Assembly (NCBI RefSeq): GCF_020217465.1
Contig: NZ_CP084115.1
Span: 3,100,001 to 3,164,000 of the forward strand
Reading direction: 5' to 3'
Length of the DNA: 64,000 nt
DNA from: Cobetia amphilecti
Lineage (GTDB): Bacteria > Pseudomonadota > Gammaproteobacteria > Pseudomonadales > Halomonadaceae
This document shows, piece after piece, positions 38,246-47,755 of the stretch. Positions within the stretch are counted from its first letter, which is position 1. Each line of letters begins with the position of its first letter. The notes under the pieces were generated by a model that was given only the letters and a program-made list of their open reading frames with translations, did not search any database and was not told where the DNA came from. A program made the translations under genes and the position numbers.

Positions 38246-38277
38246 AAAAAGCCCGAAGCATAAGCTTCGGGCTTTTT
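38246..38277 (-). terminator. Terminator after the small unknown gene
   Basis: A 14-bp perfect stem (AAAAAGCCCGAAGC and complement) with loop ATAA and A/T runs on both sides. It lies 68 bp beyond the stop of the gene at 38346-38738, within the 331-bp gap to the diguanylate cyclase. Confidence 0.85.
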
Positions 38278-38287
38278 TGAGAGCTCA

Positions 38288-38334
38288 CCTTGAACAGAGC
38301 TGGCCTTGAACAGAGCTGACTTGATCAGAGCTGG
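38288..38334. repeat. Three 15-16-bp tandem repeats
   Basis: CCTTGAACAGAGCTGG, CCTTGAACAGAGCTGA and CTTGATCAGAGCTGG, placed between the stop codon of the small unknown gene (38346) and its terminator. Confidence 0.75.
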
Positions 38335-38345
38335 CCTGGAAAGAT

Positions 38346-38738
38346 CTAGCCTTGCGCGGAACGCGGCATGGCATCGTCGATGAGCGCGGAGGACGGGGCA
38401 TCAGGTGCGCCGCTGCGGCCGTCGTTGCCCTCGCCAGCCGGCTGGGCGGTAGCGCGCGGGGCCTTGCGCTTGTGACGCCGCGACTGCCTGCTGTCCTTGT
38501 CCTGCTGGGCGGAAGGCGCCTTGACCGGCAGGCGCGCCCGCAGGTGCTCGAGCAACGCGCGAAAATCATCCGGCTCCATGCCGATGCGCTCCGCTGCGAC
38601 ACTTTCCTGCCATAGCACATAGATCGCCGGCTGCTCACGCCCCAGGTCCATACCCACGACCTTGCCCTCGCGCTGAGTACGCGGGTCGCGCAAGGTAGCA
38701 CCGATCAATTCATGAGCTTCGCGGATGGCATCGTGCAT
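38346..38738 (-). CDS. Conserved-looking hypothetical protein
   Basis: I do not recognise this protein. From the ATG at 38738 it has 130 residues: an ordered N-terminal half (MHDAIREAHELIGATLRDP, GKVVGMDLGREQPAIYVLWQ, EPDDFRALLEHLRARLP) and a basic then disordered C-terminal half (SRQSRRHKRKAPRA). A GTG at 38819 would add 27 residues but lacks support. It is followed by a 16-bp repeat array and a strong terminator, which argues that it is a real transcription unit. Confidence 0.6.
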   Translation of the reverse strand: MHDAIREAHELIGATLRDPRTQREGKVVGMDLGREQPAIYVLWQESVAAERIGMEPDDFRALLEHLRARLPVKAPSAQQDKDSRQSRRHKRKAPRATAQPAGEGNDGRSGAPDAPSSALIDDAMPRSAQG

Positions 38739-39130
38739 CTGAGACAGCCTGCTGTGGAAGTCGAGATAACTGCCGGAGAGTGTGCGGCAGTGTGGCAATA
38801 CCTTCCCTGAATTGCGCACAACAATGGATCACTCGCAGGCCATAGGGCCGCCTGCATGATTTGACGTTGTCATGACCTGGCTCACTGATAGACGCAAGGC
38901 CAACAGGTGCGAAGTGTAACACACCGCCACAGTTTCGCTAATTTCACTCGACCGTGAATTACGATGACGACATGTTGACCACCTTTCTCGACGTATCAGT
39001 GCACGTTTCACACCACCTGACCCGACTCTGTCGCGATCGTGCTCAGAAAAGTTGCCATAAGGTCACGCCATTGACGCAAGACAACGACACTTTGCGCCTT
39101 GGAGCACCTCCCGCACTTTCGTGGTGCGCA

Positions 39131-39158
39131 AAAAAAACCTCTCCCATTGGGAGAGGTT
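39131..39158 (-). terminator. Orphan intrinsic terminator with long U tail
   Basis: AACCTCTCCC and GGGAGAGGTT pair around a 3-nt loop. On the minus strand the stem is followed by a run of eight T. It lies about 210 bp beyond the gap gene's own terminator, with no gene to serve. Confidence 0.75.
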
Positions 39159-39369
39159 CAAAAATGGATGACGCGATGTCATTCCGAGCAGCATCGAAGC
39201 CGGTCTTGGCGCCAACCCTGACCGACCACCGATTCAAAGGGGACGAATGGCATTGCCTTGTCCGTGGAGCCTGAGCGCGACGCGAGAATCCTCGGGCCAC
39301 TCGTCCTCACCTGTTGGGAGCCTGCCCTCCTGTCTTGCCAACAGACTGACAGGCCCCCGAATTCTTGCT
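39131..39369 (-). ncRNA. Candidate small RNA ending at the orphan terminator
   Basis: Between the gap terminator (39370-39422) and the orphan terminator lies about 210 bp of non-coding sequence on the minus strand, with several GGA words. A separately initiated or 3'-UTR-derived small RNA would explain the second terminator. A 24-codon frame (MPFVPFESVVGQGW...) is present but has no convincing ribosome-binding site. The rest of the 695-bp gap 38739-39433 shows nothing recognisable. Confidence 0.25.
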
Positions 39370-39422
39370 GTCCCGCGCGGCCTTTTGGGTTGATCGATGA
39401 GGGATCAAAGGCCGCGCGGGAC
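39370..39422 (-). terminator. Terminator of gap
   Basis: A 16-bp perfect stem (GTCCCGCGCGGCCTTT and complement) with a 21-nt loop that can itself fold through GATC words. It starts 11 bp after the gap stop. Confidence 0.75.
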
Positions 39423-39433
39423 TCACCAAGTGC

Positions 39434-40438
39434 TTACTTGGCGGCTTGCATTGCCAACGCAGTGTCGAGCATACGGTTGGAGAAGCCCCACTCGTTGTCG
39501 TACCACGCCATGACCTTGACCAGGCGATCTTCGCTGACGCGAGTGTGATTGCTGTCGAAGGTGGAAGAGTGTGCATCGTGGTTGAAGTCGATGGACACCA
39601 GCGGCAGCTCGTTGACGGCCAGCACGCTGGAGCCTTCGGCGGCCTTGGCCACGATGGCGTTGATCTCTTCGATGGAGGTATCACGCGACGCGGTGAAGGT
39701 CAGATCGACCAGCGACACGTTGATGACCGGCACGCGGATCGCCAGACCATCCAGCTTGCCGTTCAGTTCCGGCAGCACCAGACCCACTGCCGCGGCGGCA
39801 CCGGTCTTGGTCGGGATCATGGAATGGGTCGCGCTGCGGGCACGGTACGGGTCGGAGTGGTAGACATCCGACAGGTTCTGATCGTTGGTGTAGGCGTGAA
39901 TGGTGGTCATCAGGCCGTTCTCGATGCCGACTTCATCATTCAGCGCCTTGGCGACCGGCGCCAGGCAGTTGGTGGTGCATGACGCGTTGGAAACGACCTG
40001 ATGCTCGGCCTTCAGCACATCTTCGTTGACGCCGAACACGACAGTTGCATCGGCATCGCCGCTCGGCGCGGAGATCAGCACACGCTTGGCGCCGGCTTCG
40101 ATGTGCTTGGCAGCGGCAGCACGCTTGGTGAACAGACCGGTGCATTCCATCACCAGGTCGATGTCCAGGCTGGACCACGGCAGCTGGGCCGGGTCACGCT
40201 CGGCCAGGATGCGGATCTTGTCGTCACCGACGAACAGATTCTCTTCGTCGTGCGAGACAGTCTCGGCGAAACGGCCGTGGACGGTATCGCGGCTCAGCAG
40301 GTGAGCATTGAGCTTCGGATCACCCAGATCATTGATAGCGACGACCTGGATACGATCGTTGTACTGACCTTCATACAGCGCACGCAGCACGTTGCGACCG
40401 ATGCGACCAAAACCATTGATGGCGACGCGTAATGTCAT
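39434..40438 (-). CDS. gap: Glyceraldehyde-3-phosphate dehydrogenase, type I
   Basis: A 334-residue NAD-dependent GAPDH. The Rossmann start is [20 protein letters not shown]. The catalytic cysteine lies in [17 protein letters not shown] (near residue 154), the catalytic histidine in IHAYTNDQ, and the substrate-binding region in [15 protein letters not shown]. It is divergent from the Entner-Doudoroff operon across a 365-bp region carrying a HexR-like operator, which suggests shared control by the KDPG-sensing repressor. Confidence 0.95.
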   Translation of the reverse strand: MTLRVAINGFGRIGRNVLRALYEGQYNDRIQVVAINDLGDPKLNAHLLSRDTVHGRFAETVSHDEENLFVGDDKIRILAERDPAQLPWSSLDIDLVMECTGLFTKRAAAAKHIEAGAKRVLISAPSGDADATVVFGVNEDVLKAEHQVVSNASCTTNCLAPVAKALNDEVGIENGLMTTIHAYTNDQNLSDVYHSDPYRARSATHSMIPTKTGAAAAVGLVLPELNGKLDGLAIRVPVINVSLVDLTFTASRDTSIEEINAIVAKAAEGSSVLAVNELPLVSIDFNHDAHSSTFDSNHTRVSEDRLVKVMAWYDNEWGFSNRMLDTALAMQAAK

Positions 40439-40512
40439 GATTCAACTCCTGTGGCGTATGGCGGGTGCAGGACCAGACCTGATCCAGGAACGAAAGCCTG
40501 CAATGCGTTCCG

Positions 40513-40527
40513 TGAAATTATCCTACA
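40513..40527. promoter_or_regulatory. HexR-like operator in the gap/edd divergent region
   Basis: TGAAATTATCCTACA (minus strand TGTAGGATAATTTCA) matches about 11 of 15 positions of the HexR consensus as I recall it (TGTAATTWAATTACA). On the minus strand it includes GATAAT, a near-consensus -10 for gap, 75 bp before its ATG. The same gap also holds an AT-rich stretch (40573-40610) with a perfect GAATATTC palindrome. Clear promoter boxes for edd were not found. Confidence 0.45.
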
Positions 40528-40803
40528 CGCTTTTCCCATAATTTGGCCGAAAGTCGTCCAGTCTTCAAGCAGTTTTTTTGTTAAATTTACCGAATATTCC
40601 GAACAAAACCGTTTCTCGAGCGCCATGACGCGCTACTGTAGGCTACCCCGGCAACCGAACGACGCGACACGAGTGAGGCCAGAGGCTTTACACCGCCATC
40701 ACCACTGGATAGCGTCGCCGGATAGCAGCACGCCCACACAGCGGGAAACGCTTTCTTTCGCCAGCCTCGGCGCCCTGCGCCGCCTGATACATGAGGTAAG
40801 AGC

Positions 40804-42654
40804 ATGTCAGTCAACCAGACCGTAGAGCACGTGACCCAGCGCATCATCGACCGCTCCCGCGAACGCCGCGCCGCCTATGAGCAGTTGATGGAAAGCCAGC
40901 AGCGCCGCGGTGTACACCGCTCCGAGCTCTCCTGTGGCAACCTGGCGCACGGCTTTGCCGCCTGTGGCGAGACCGACAAGAATCGTCTCAAGCTGATGAA
41001 CTCGGCCAACCTGGGCATTATTTCGTCATATAACGACATGTTGTCCGCCCACCAACCGTTCGAGGACTACCCGCGCATCATCAAGGAAGCTGTCCAGGCG
41101 ATGGGCTCCACCGCCCAGTTCGCCGGCGGCGTGCCCGCGATGTGCGATGGCGTGACCCAGGGTCAACCGGGCATGGAGCTGTCGCTGTTCTCCCGCGACC
41201 TGATCGCCATGGCCGCCGCTGTCGGCCTGTCGCACAACATGTTCGATGGCGCCCTGTTCCTCGGCGTGTGCGACAAGATCGTCCCGGGCCTGTTCATCGC
41301 CGCCGCACGCTTCGGCCACCTGCCGACGCTGTTCGTGCCGGCCGGCCCGATGCCCTCCGGCCTGCCCAACAACGAGAAGGCGCGTGTCCGTCAGTTGTTC
41401 GCCGAAGGCAAGGTCGGCCGCGATGCGCTGCTGGAAGCCGAGTCCGCGTCCTACCACAGCCCGGGCACCTGCACCTTCTATGGCACCGCCAACTCCAACC
41501 AGCTGATGGTCGAGCTGATGGGCCTGCACCTGCCGGGCGCGTCCTTCGTCAATCCGGGCACCCCGCTGCGCGAAGCCCTGACGCGTCACGCCGCCGAGCA
41601 GACCATCCGCAACAGTGAAGTCGGCGGCGACTACCGTCCCTTCTATCGCCAGATCGATGCCCGCGCCATCGTCAATGCCATGGTCGGCCTGCTGGCTTCC
41701 GGCGGCTCCACCAACCACACCCTGCACCTGGTCGCGATGGCCGGCGCAGCGGGCGTGACCATCACCTGGGATGACTTCACCGAGCTTTCCGCGGTGGTGC
41801 CGAGCCTGACGCGCATCTACCCGAACGGCCAGGCCGACATCAATCACTTCCAGGCGGCCGGCGGCATGAGCTTCCTGATCCGTGAACTGCTCAAGGCGGG
41901 TCTGCTCCACGACATCCCCACCCAGGACGGCGGCACCCTGGCCGGCTATGTCCGCGAGCCCTTCCTCGAGAACGGCAAGCTGGTCTGGAAGGACGGCCCC
42001 ACCGACAGCCTCGACGAGGATGTGCTGCGTCCGGTGGCCAACCCGTTCGCCCCGACAGGCGGCCTGACCGTGCTGGACGGCAACCTCGGCCGCGGCGTGA
42101 TCAAGGTCTCTGCCGTCAAGGAAGAGCATCGTCTCGTCGAAGCGCCGGTGAAGCTGTTCAGCGACCAGGATGAGATGAAGGCCGCCTTCGAAGCCGGTGA
42201 GCTGGAGCAGGACATGGTCGCCGTGGTGCGCTACCAGGGCCCGCGTGCCAACGGCATGCCGGAACTGCACAAGCTGACGCCCTACCTCGGCATCCTGCAG
42301 GACCGCGGCTTCAAGGTCGCACTGGTGACGGATGGCCGCATGTCTGGCGCCTCGGGCAAGGTCCCGGCCGCCATTCACATGACGCCGGAAGCGCTCGACG
42401 GCGGCCCGCTGGCACGCCTGCGCGAAGGTGACGTGGTCCGCCTGGATGCCAATGCCGGCACCCTCACAGCGCTGGTCGATGAAGCCGAATGGGCCGAGCG
42501 CGAGGCCGAGACCATCACTCGCGACAGCTATCATCACGGCCTGGGCCGCGAGCTGTTCTCCGGCATGCGTTCACTGGTCGGCGGTGCCGAGGAAGGCGCC
42601 TCCAGCTTTGCTGGCTACGGCGACCTGCCGGGCAGCGGCCACGACCTGATGTGA
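40804..42654 (+). CDS. edd: Phosphogluconate dehydratase
   Basis: A 616-residue iron-sulfur dehydratase of the IlvD/Edd family converting 6-phosphogluconate to KDPG, the committing step of the Entner-Doudoroff pathway. Family patterns include [53 protein letters not shown] and [16 protein letters not shown]. The cluster cysteines in CDGVTQG, CDKIVPG and GTCTFYG are present. GAGG precedes the ATG. eda is not in the window. glk follows 55 bp later. Confidence 0.96.
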   Translation: MSVNQTVEHVTQRIIDRSRERRAAYEQLMESQQRRGVHRSELSCGNLAHGFAACGETDKNRLKLMNSANLGIISSYNDMLSAHQPFEDYPRIIKEAVQAMGSTAQFAGGVPAMCDGVTQGQPGMELSLFSRDLIAMAAAVGLSHNMFDGALFLGVCDKIVPGLFIAAARFGHLPTLFVPAGPMPSGLPNNEKARVRQLFAEGKVGRDALLEAESASYHSPGTCTFYGTANSNQLMVELMGLHLPGASFVNPGTPLREALTRHAAEQTIRNSEVGGDYRPFYRQIDARAIVNAMVGLLASGGSTNHTLHLVAMAGAAGVTITWDDFTELSAVVPSLTRIYPNGQADINHFQAAGGMSFLIRELLKAGLLHDIPTQDGGTLAGYVREPFLENGKLVWKDGPTDSLDEDVLRPVANPFAPTGGLTVLDGNLGRGVIKVSAVKEEHRLVEAPVKLFSDQDEMKAAFEAGELEQDMVAVVRYQGPRANGMPELHKLTPYLGILQDRGFKVALVTDGRMSGASGKVPAAIHMTPEALDGGPLARLREGDVVRLDANAGTLTALVDEAEWAEREAETITRDSYHHGLGRELFSGMRSLVGGAEEGASSFAGYGDLPGSGHDLM

Positions 42655-42709
42655 TGGGCGCACCCTGTCACTCTCCTGAGGCACTGACGCAAAGGAAGGA
42701 TGCCGGACG

Positions 42710-43726
42710 ATGACCCGCGACACCTCCCATCGCCTTGCTCTGGTAGGCGATATCGGTGGCACCAATGCCCGGCTGGCACTCGTCCAGCCGGGCAGCCACA
42801 CCCTGCAGCACATCCAGACGCTCGCCTGCGCCGAGCATGCCGGGCTTGAGGAGGCCATCCAGGCCTACTATCGGATGCTGGGCCTGTCAGAGGCCGAGCA
42901 ACCCGTCGAGGCCTGCCTGGCCTTCGCCTGCCCCGTGCATGATGAACGCGTCAGCATGACCAACAATCACTGGACGTTTCTCAAGCGCGAGGTGCGCGAA
43001 TCATTGAGGCTTGAGCGCTTCAAGTGCCTGAATGATTTCACCGCCATGGCGCTGGGCGTGCCCCACATCGAGGCCAGCGAACGTCTGGCCATCGGTGAGG
43101 AGCTCACCGAAGGTAGTGGCGATGCGGCCTCGCCACGCCTGGTGATCGGCCCCGGCACCGGCCTGGGTGTCGCGGGTCTGGTGCGCGGCACGCACAACTG
43201 GATTCCTCTCGCGACCGAAGGGGGGCATGCAAGCTTCGCCCCCACCGACGAGATCGAGGATGGCCTGCTCGGCATCTTCCGCCGTCGCCATGGTCGCGTC
43301 TCGGTGGAGCGCCTGCTGTGTGGCCAGGGCATGCTCGAGATCTATCAGGCCCTGGGCGAGCTTCGCGGCCTGCCGACTCCCCTCGACAGTGCGGCCAGCG
43401 TCAGCCAGGCAGCGCATGAGCACCTGCATCACGATGAACCGCAGAATGCCCTCGCCTTTGATGCCGTGATGCGCTTCATGAAGATTCTTGGCGCGGTCGC
43501 CGGCGATGCAGCACTCACGCTGGGGGCGCGCGGCGGGGTCTATCTGTGTGGTGGCGTGCTGCCGCGCAACCTGGATCTGCTGATACGCAGCGATTTCCGC
43601 CACGCCTTCACCGACAAGAATCGTCTGAGCCGTTACAATGCCGCGATACCCACCTGGGTGGTGACCGCGCCGTGGACCGGCCTGCTGGGCGCCGCCGAGG
43701 CTCTGCACAATGAAGAGGTGGCATGA
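42710..43726 (+). CDS. glk: Glucokinase
   Basis: A 338-residue ROK-unrelated bacterial glucokinase (Glk family) phosphorylating glucose with ATP. The phosphate-1 motif is ALVGDIGGTNARLAL. FKCLNDFTAMALGVP contains the catalytic aspartate, then come GPGTGLGVAGLV and TEGGHASFAPTD. It lies between edd and the mutarotase gene in the glucose-catabolism cluster. AAGGA precedes the ATG. Confidence 0.95.
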   Translation: MTRDTSHRLALVGDIGGTNARLALVQPGSHTLQHIQTLACAEHAGLEEAIQAYYRMLGLSEAEQPVEACLAFACPVHDERVSMTNNHWTFLKREVRESLRLERFKCLNDFTAMALGVPHIEASERLAIGEELTEGSGDAASPRLVIGPGTGLGVAGLVRGTHNWIPLATEGGHASFAPTDEIEDGLLGIFRRRHGRVSVERLLCGQGMLEIYQALGELRGLPTPLDSAASVSQAAHEHLHHDEPQNALAFDAVMRFMKILGAVAGDAALTLGARGGVYLCGGVLPRNLDLLIRSDFRHAFTDKNRLSRYNAAIPTWVVTAPWTGLLGAAEALHNEEVA

Positions 43727-43763
43727 TGCATCGCAACCTCCTGAACCATCGAGGTAGCTCGAG

Positions 43764-44642
43764 ATGATCCCCGAAAGTCTGCGCGCACTGATCGCCGACA
43801 CCGCTGGCCAACGCACTGTCGAATGGCAGGGCCGCTCGCTGTTGATCCTCAACCAGGAGTGGGGCGAGCTGGTGGTCTGCCACCAGGGGGCTCAGGTGCT
43901 GCACTATCAGCCGACGGGCGACTCTCCCTGGCTGTGGGTGACGGAAACGCCCGCCGCCCTGCCGGGCAGCATTCGCGGCGGCATTCCGCTGTGCTGGCCC
44001 TGGTTCGCGGATGAGTTCCCCGAGGGCGAAAGCGAACTGCACGGCCCCGCTCGCAAGGCCGACTGGCGCATCGATGCGGTGGACGAGGAAGAGGAAGGCG
44101 TCGAGATCCATGCCTCACCGGTCTCAGCGCTGCATGCCGCCCTCTCTCCGCGCGTGGTGATCTTTGCCAGCCGCCGCTTCCTCAAGGTCGAGCTGATCAC
44201 GGAAAACCGTGGCGAGGCTCCGATCAAGATGACCGGCGCGCTGCATACCTACTTCGCAGTGGCGAATGCCTTCGAGTGTCGCGTCACTGGTCTGGCCGGC
44301 GCCAGCTACCTGGACAAGAGCCAGGACTTCTCGCGCTTCGACCAGCAGGGCGAACTGGGCGTGCGCGGCCCGCTGGACCGCATCTACCAGACCAGCCAGG
44401 TTCAGGTGCTCGAGGACGGCAAGCGTCAGCTGCGCATCGCCAAGCAGGGCTCTGACTCCACGGTGGTCTGGCATCCCGGTGACGCGCCGCCGGCCGACAC
44501 CAGCGTCGAGAATGCGCGCAGCTTCCTGTGTGTCGAGACCGCCTGCACGCGACTCGATCCGGTCTGGCTGCCGCCGGGCGCTCAGCATCTGCTGGCTCAG
44601 CACATCTCACCGCTGAGCGGTGATGAGGCAAGCGGCGAGTGA
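43764..44642 (+). CDS. D-hexose-6-phosphate mutarotase (YeaD-like)
   Basis: A 292-residue aldose-1-epimerase-fold protein that interconverts the anomers of glucose 6-phosphate. It has the family patterns IRGGIPLCWPWF, HGPARKADWRID, LHTYFAVANAFECRVTGL and FLCVETACT near the end. Its place after glk fits handling of freshly made glucose 6-phosphate before Zwf or Pgi. GAGG precedes the ATG. Confidence 0.9.
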   Translation: MIPESLRALIADTAGQRTVEWQGRSLLILNQEWGELVVCHQGAQVLHYQPTGDSPWLWVTETPAALPGSIRGGIPLCWPWFADEFPEGESELHGPARKADWRIDAVDEEEEGVEIHASPVSALHAALSPRVVIFASRRFLKVELITENRGEAPIKMTGALHTYFAVANAFECRVTGLAGASYLDKSQDFSRFDQQGELGVRGPLDRIYQTSQVQVLEDGKRQLRIAKQGSDSTVVWHPGDAPPADTSVENARSFLCVETACTRLDPVWLPPGAQHLLAQHISPLSGDEASGE

Positions 44643-44648
44643 ATGACA

Positions 44649-44678
44649 GCCGGCCACGCGACTCACGGCGTGGCCGGC
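44649..44678 (+). terminator. Hairpin between the mutarotase gene and pgi
   Basis: An 11-bp perfect stem (GCCGGCCACGC and complement) with an 8-nt loop and no T run, 7 bp after the mutarotase stop. It may attenuate reading into pgi, which starts 192 bp after the mutarotase gene and could have its own promoter. Confidence 0.45.
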
Positions 44679-44834
44679 ACCTTGCGCACCTTGTCGGCCA
44701 ACCGAGAGCTCTCGGCGCCTGAATCGTGTCATCCACACGACTCCCGACTGACAGTGACTTTCGCCTCGCCTGCAAGCGTGCGTCGGGCCGCCACAGAATG
44801 CGACCCGCCCCGATGAACTTCAACAACCCATACG

Positions 44835-46529
44835 ATGGACACTTCCATGCTGCAATTGACCCGTAGTGTTTCCTGGCAGGCGCTGACCCGGCTGGGCGAG
44901 GTGACCCGCAACGACCGCATCCGCGATTACTTCGCGGCGGATCCCAAGCGCTTCGAGAAGATGAGCCTGCGCGTCGGCGGCCTGTTTCTCGACTACTCCA
45001 AGCACCACATCTCCGATGAGGTGATGGAGGCGCTGGTCGAACTGGCTGAGCACTCTGCACTCGTTCAACGTCGCGCGCAGATGTTCTCCGGCGACATCAT
45101 CAACGTCACCGAGAATCGCCCGGTGCTGCACACCGCACTGCGCAGCCAGACCAACACGCCGGTCATCGTCGATGGCAAGGACGTGATGCCGGAAATCCAC
45201 AAGACGCGCGAGCAGATCCGCGCCTTCTCGGAAGCCGTGCGCAGCGGTGAGTGGAAAGGCTTCGACGGCCAGCGGATTCGCGACGTGGTCAACATCGGCA
45301 TCGGCGGCTCCGATCTGGGCCCCAACATGGCCTGCCGTGCGTTGCTCAAGCATCGCCACCCGGAAATCAATTTCCACTTCGTCTCCAACGTCGATGGCAA
45401 CCACATCCAGAAGGTGCTCAAGCGCCTGGATCCTGCCACCACGCTGTTCATCGTCTCCACCAAGACCTTCTCCACCCAGGAAACCCTGCTCAACGCCAAG
45501 ACGGCGCGCCGCTGGTTCCTGGAGCACGCCGGTCAGGATGCCGACGTCGGTGCCCACTTCGTCGCGGCTTCCACCAACCGCAAGGCGGCCAAGGAATTCG
45601 GCATTCGCGAAGAGAACGTCTTCGAATTCTGGGCCTGGGTTGGCGGTCGCTACTCCATGTGGTCTTCCATCGGCCTGCCCATCGCCCTGTCCATCGGCTA
45701 TGAAGGCTTCATGGAGCTGCTGGAAGGCGCCCATGAGATGGACCAGCACTTCATCAATGCGCCGATGGCCGAGAACATGCCGGTCCTGATGGCGCTGATC
45801 GGCATCTGGTACATCAACTTCATGGGCGCCGAGACCCAAGCCATCGTGCCTTACGACCAGGCCCTGCATCAGCTGCCCGCCTTCCTGCAGCAGCTGGACA
45901 TGGAATCCAACGGCAAGTCAGTCGACATCTTCGGCCGTCCGGTGGACTACAAGACCGGCCCGATCGTGTGGGGCGAGACCGGCTCCAACGGCCAGCATGC
46001 CTTCTTCCAGCTGCTGCACCAGGGCACGCGCTACGTGCCCATCGACTTCATCGCCTCGCTGAAGCCGGAGCCGGGTACCGAAGAGCACCACTTCGCGCTG
46101 ATCACCAACATGCTGGCGCAGGCCAACGCCTTCATGGAAGGCAGCCAGGATGGCAGCAACCTCGATCCGCACTACAATTGCCCGGGCAACCGCCCGTCGA
46201 GCACCCTGCTGCTGGATGAGATGACCCCGCGCAACCTCGGCGCACTGATCGCCCTCTACGAGCACAAGGTCTTCGTGCAGGGCGTGATCTGGAACATCAA
46301 CTCCTTCGACCAGTGGGGCGTGCAGCTCGGCAAGCGCATCGCCGGGGAAATCAGCGCGCGTATCGATACCGACGTGAAGGCCTTCGATCCGTCCACCCAG
46401 GGCCTGCTGGCGCTGGTCCGCGAGCACTTCCCTGCCGGTGGCGCCACCCAGGCGGATGACAGCAACGACAAGCCGGGCAAGAAAGCCAAAGGCTCCACGA
46501 CGACCACTCGCAAGGAAACCTCCTCCTGA
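44835..46529 (+). CDS. pgi: Glucose-6-phosphate isomerase
   Basis: A 564-residue enzyme interconverting glucose 6-phosphate and fructose 6-phosphate. Signatures include VNIGIGGSDLGPNMACRAL, the signature with the catalytic glutamate IVWGETGSNGQHAFFQLLHQ, and ILEHKVF-like LIALYEHKVFVQGVIW with the C-terminal catalytic lysine in GVQLGKRIAGEI. An extra Lys/Thr/Ser-rich tail of about 30 residues follows the usual end. Start: ATG 44835 or 44847; neither has a strong site. The stop overlaps the next start (TGATG). Confidence 0.95.
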   Translation: MDTSMLQLTRSVSWQALTRLGEVTRNDRIRDYFAADPKRFEKMSLRVGGLFLDYSKHHISDEVMEALVELAEHSALVQRRAQMFSGDIINVTENRPVLHTALRSQTNTPVIVDGKDVMPEIHKTREQIRAFSEAVRSGEWKGFDGQRIRDVVNIGIGGSDLGPNMACRALLKHRHPEINFHFVSNVDGNHIQKVLKRLDPATTLFIVSTKTFSTQETLLNAKTARRWFLEHAGQDADVGAHFVAASTNRKAAKEFGIREENVFEFWAWVGGRYSMWSSIGLPIALSIGYEGFMELLEGAHEMDQHFINAPMAENMPVLMALIGIWYINFMGAETQAIVPYDQALHQLPAFLQQLDMESNGKSVDIFGRPVDYKTGPIVWGETGSNGQHAFFQLLHQGTRYVPIDFIASLKPEPGTEEHHFALITNMLAQANAFMEGSQDGSNLDPHYNCPGNRPSSTLLLDEMTPRNLGALIALYEHKVFVQGVIWNINSFDQWGVQLGKRIAGEISARIDTDVKAFDPSTQGLLALVREHFPAGGATQADDSNDKPGKKAKGSTTTTRKETSS

Positions 46530-47512
46530 TGACTCCGGTAATCGCGTTCGGCGAAGCGCTCGTCGACATGCTCTCCAACAAGCTCGGCGGCCAGGCCGTC
46601 GAGCAGGAAACCTTCACGCCCTACGCGGGCGGCGCACCGGCCAACGTCGCGGTGGCCTGTGCCCGTCTCGGCCTGCCGAGTCACTTCGTCGGCATGCTGG
46701 GTCAGGACAGCTTCGGTGACTTCCTGCACGACGAACTGAGCGCTCATGGCGTGCAGATGGATCACGTCAAGCGCACCAGCCATGCGCGCACCGCACTCGC
46801 CTTCGTGTCTCGCGATGAAGAGGGTGAACGCCGCTTCGACTTCTATCGTCCGCCGGCCGCTGACCTGCTGTTCCGTCCGGAGCACGCCGGGCCTGAGCTG
46901 TTCGCGACCCCCGCCATCTTCCACCTGTGCAGCAACAGCCTGACCGACGCCGGCATCGCGGACACCAGCTTCGTGCTGGCGTCACGCGCACGTGCTGCAG
47001 GCTCTCTGGTCAGCGTGGATGCCAATCTGCGTCACAACCTGTGGCCAAACCAGCAGGTCGATGTGACCCTGGTCACGCGCCTGCTGGACAACGCCGATAT
47101 CCTCAAGCTGTCCCAGGAAGAGGTCGAGGCACTGACCGGCAGTCAGCCGCAGACCGACTGGCTCGAAGCGCGCCTGAAAGCCGGTGTGCGCCTGATCGTG
47201 CTCACCGATGGCCCGGGCGTGATCCGTGCCCTGGTGCGCAAGCAGAGCGGCGACATCGAGACCGTCAGCATCACGCCGCCCACCGTCAAGGCGGTCGATA
47301 CCACGGCCGGTGGCGACGCCTTCATCGGCGGCTTCCTGTCAGCCCTCAGCGAAGCCGGCATCAATGCCGACAACCTGAGCGACTGGTGCGAAGACGAGAG
47401 TCATCTCAACGCCGCACTGGAGCGTGCTGCAGCCTGCGGTGCCTTCGCCGTGACTCGCCCGGGCGCCTATGCCGCACTGCCCAAGCGTGAAGATCTCGAC
47501 GCCATGAAATGA
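46529..47512 (+). CDS. Fructokinase-like PfkB family sugar kinase
   Basis: A 327-residue ribokinase-fold kinase. It begins TPVIAFGEALVDMLSN, has the substrate-binding YAGGAPANVAVACARLG and the C-terminal PfkB signature DTTAGGDAFIGGFLSAL with the catalytic aspartate. The sequence is closest to fructokinases (ScrK/Frk), which make fructose 6-phosphate; coupling to pgi by a 1-bp overlap supports this, since the product would then be converted to glucose 6-phosphate for the Entner-Doudoroff route. Specificity is inferred. Confidence 0.85.
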   Translation: MTPVIAFGEALVDMLSNKLGGQAVEQETFTPYAGGAPANVAVACARLGLPSHFVGMLGQDSFGDFLHDELSAHGVQMDHVKRTSHARTALAFVSRDEEGERRFDFYRPPAADLLFRPEHAGPELFATPAIFHLCSNSLTDAGIADTSFVLASRARAAGSLVSVDANLRHNLWPNQQVDVTLVTRLLDNADILKLSQEEVEALTGSQPQTDWLEARLKAGVRLIVLTDGPGVIRALVRKQSGDIETVSITPPTVKAVDTTAGGDAFIGGFLSALSEAGINADNLSDWCEDESHLNAALERAAACGAFAVTRPGAYAALPKREDLDAMK

Positions 47513-47576
47513 TGGCCGGATAATTGCGCTGACAGGTTATCCGCCAGCGCCATCATTTCCCTGAGAGGCGCATGAT

Positions 47577-47612
47577 AAAAGCCCCTTTGATCATCAGATC
47601 AAAGGGGCTTTT
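47577..47612 (+). terminator. Terminator of the edd-glk-pgi-kinase operon
   Basis: A 16-bp perfect stem (AAAAGCCCCTTTGATC and complement) with loop ATCA and a six-T tail. Confidence 0.9.
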
Positions 47613-47697
47613 TTCGTGACCATGACGCTAATGCTTGCGCATTGGCTACCCTCCCTTCATCGGACAGGGAGTCAGTCATCACAGAAGAGACAGACGT

Positions 47698-47730
47698 AAA
47701 AAAGCCGGCCCTGAGGGACCGGCTTTCGTT
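47698..47730 (-). terminator. Terminator of the porin gene
   Basis: AAAGCCGG pairs with CCGGCTTT, with an inner CCC/GGG pairing; on the minus strand the stem is followed by six T. It begins 26 bp after the porin stop. Confidence 0.85.
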
Positions 47731-47755
47731 AGCTTGCTAGACGATTGAAGACGTC

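Noticed and set aside
41026-42537. A 503-residue minus-strand open frame antisense to edd
   Set aside because: Shadow of a high-GC gene; composition is typical of a reverse-complement frame and edd fits its family along its whole length.
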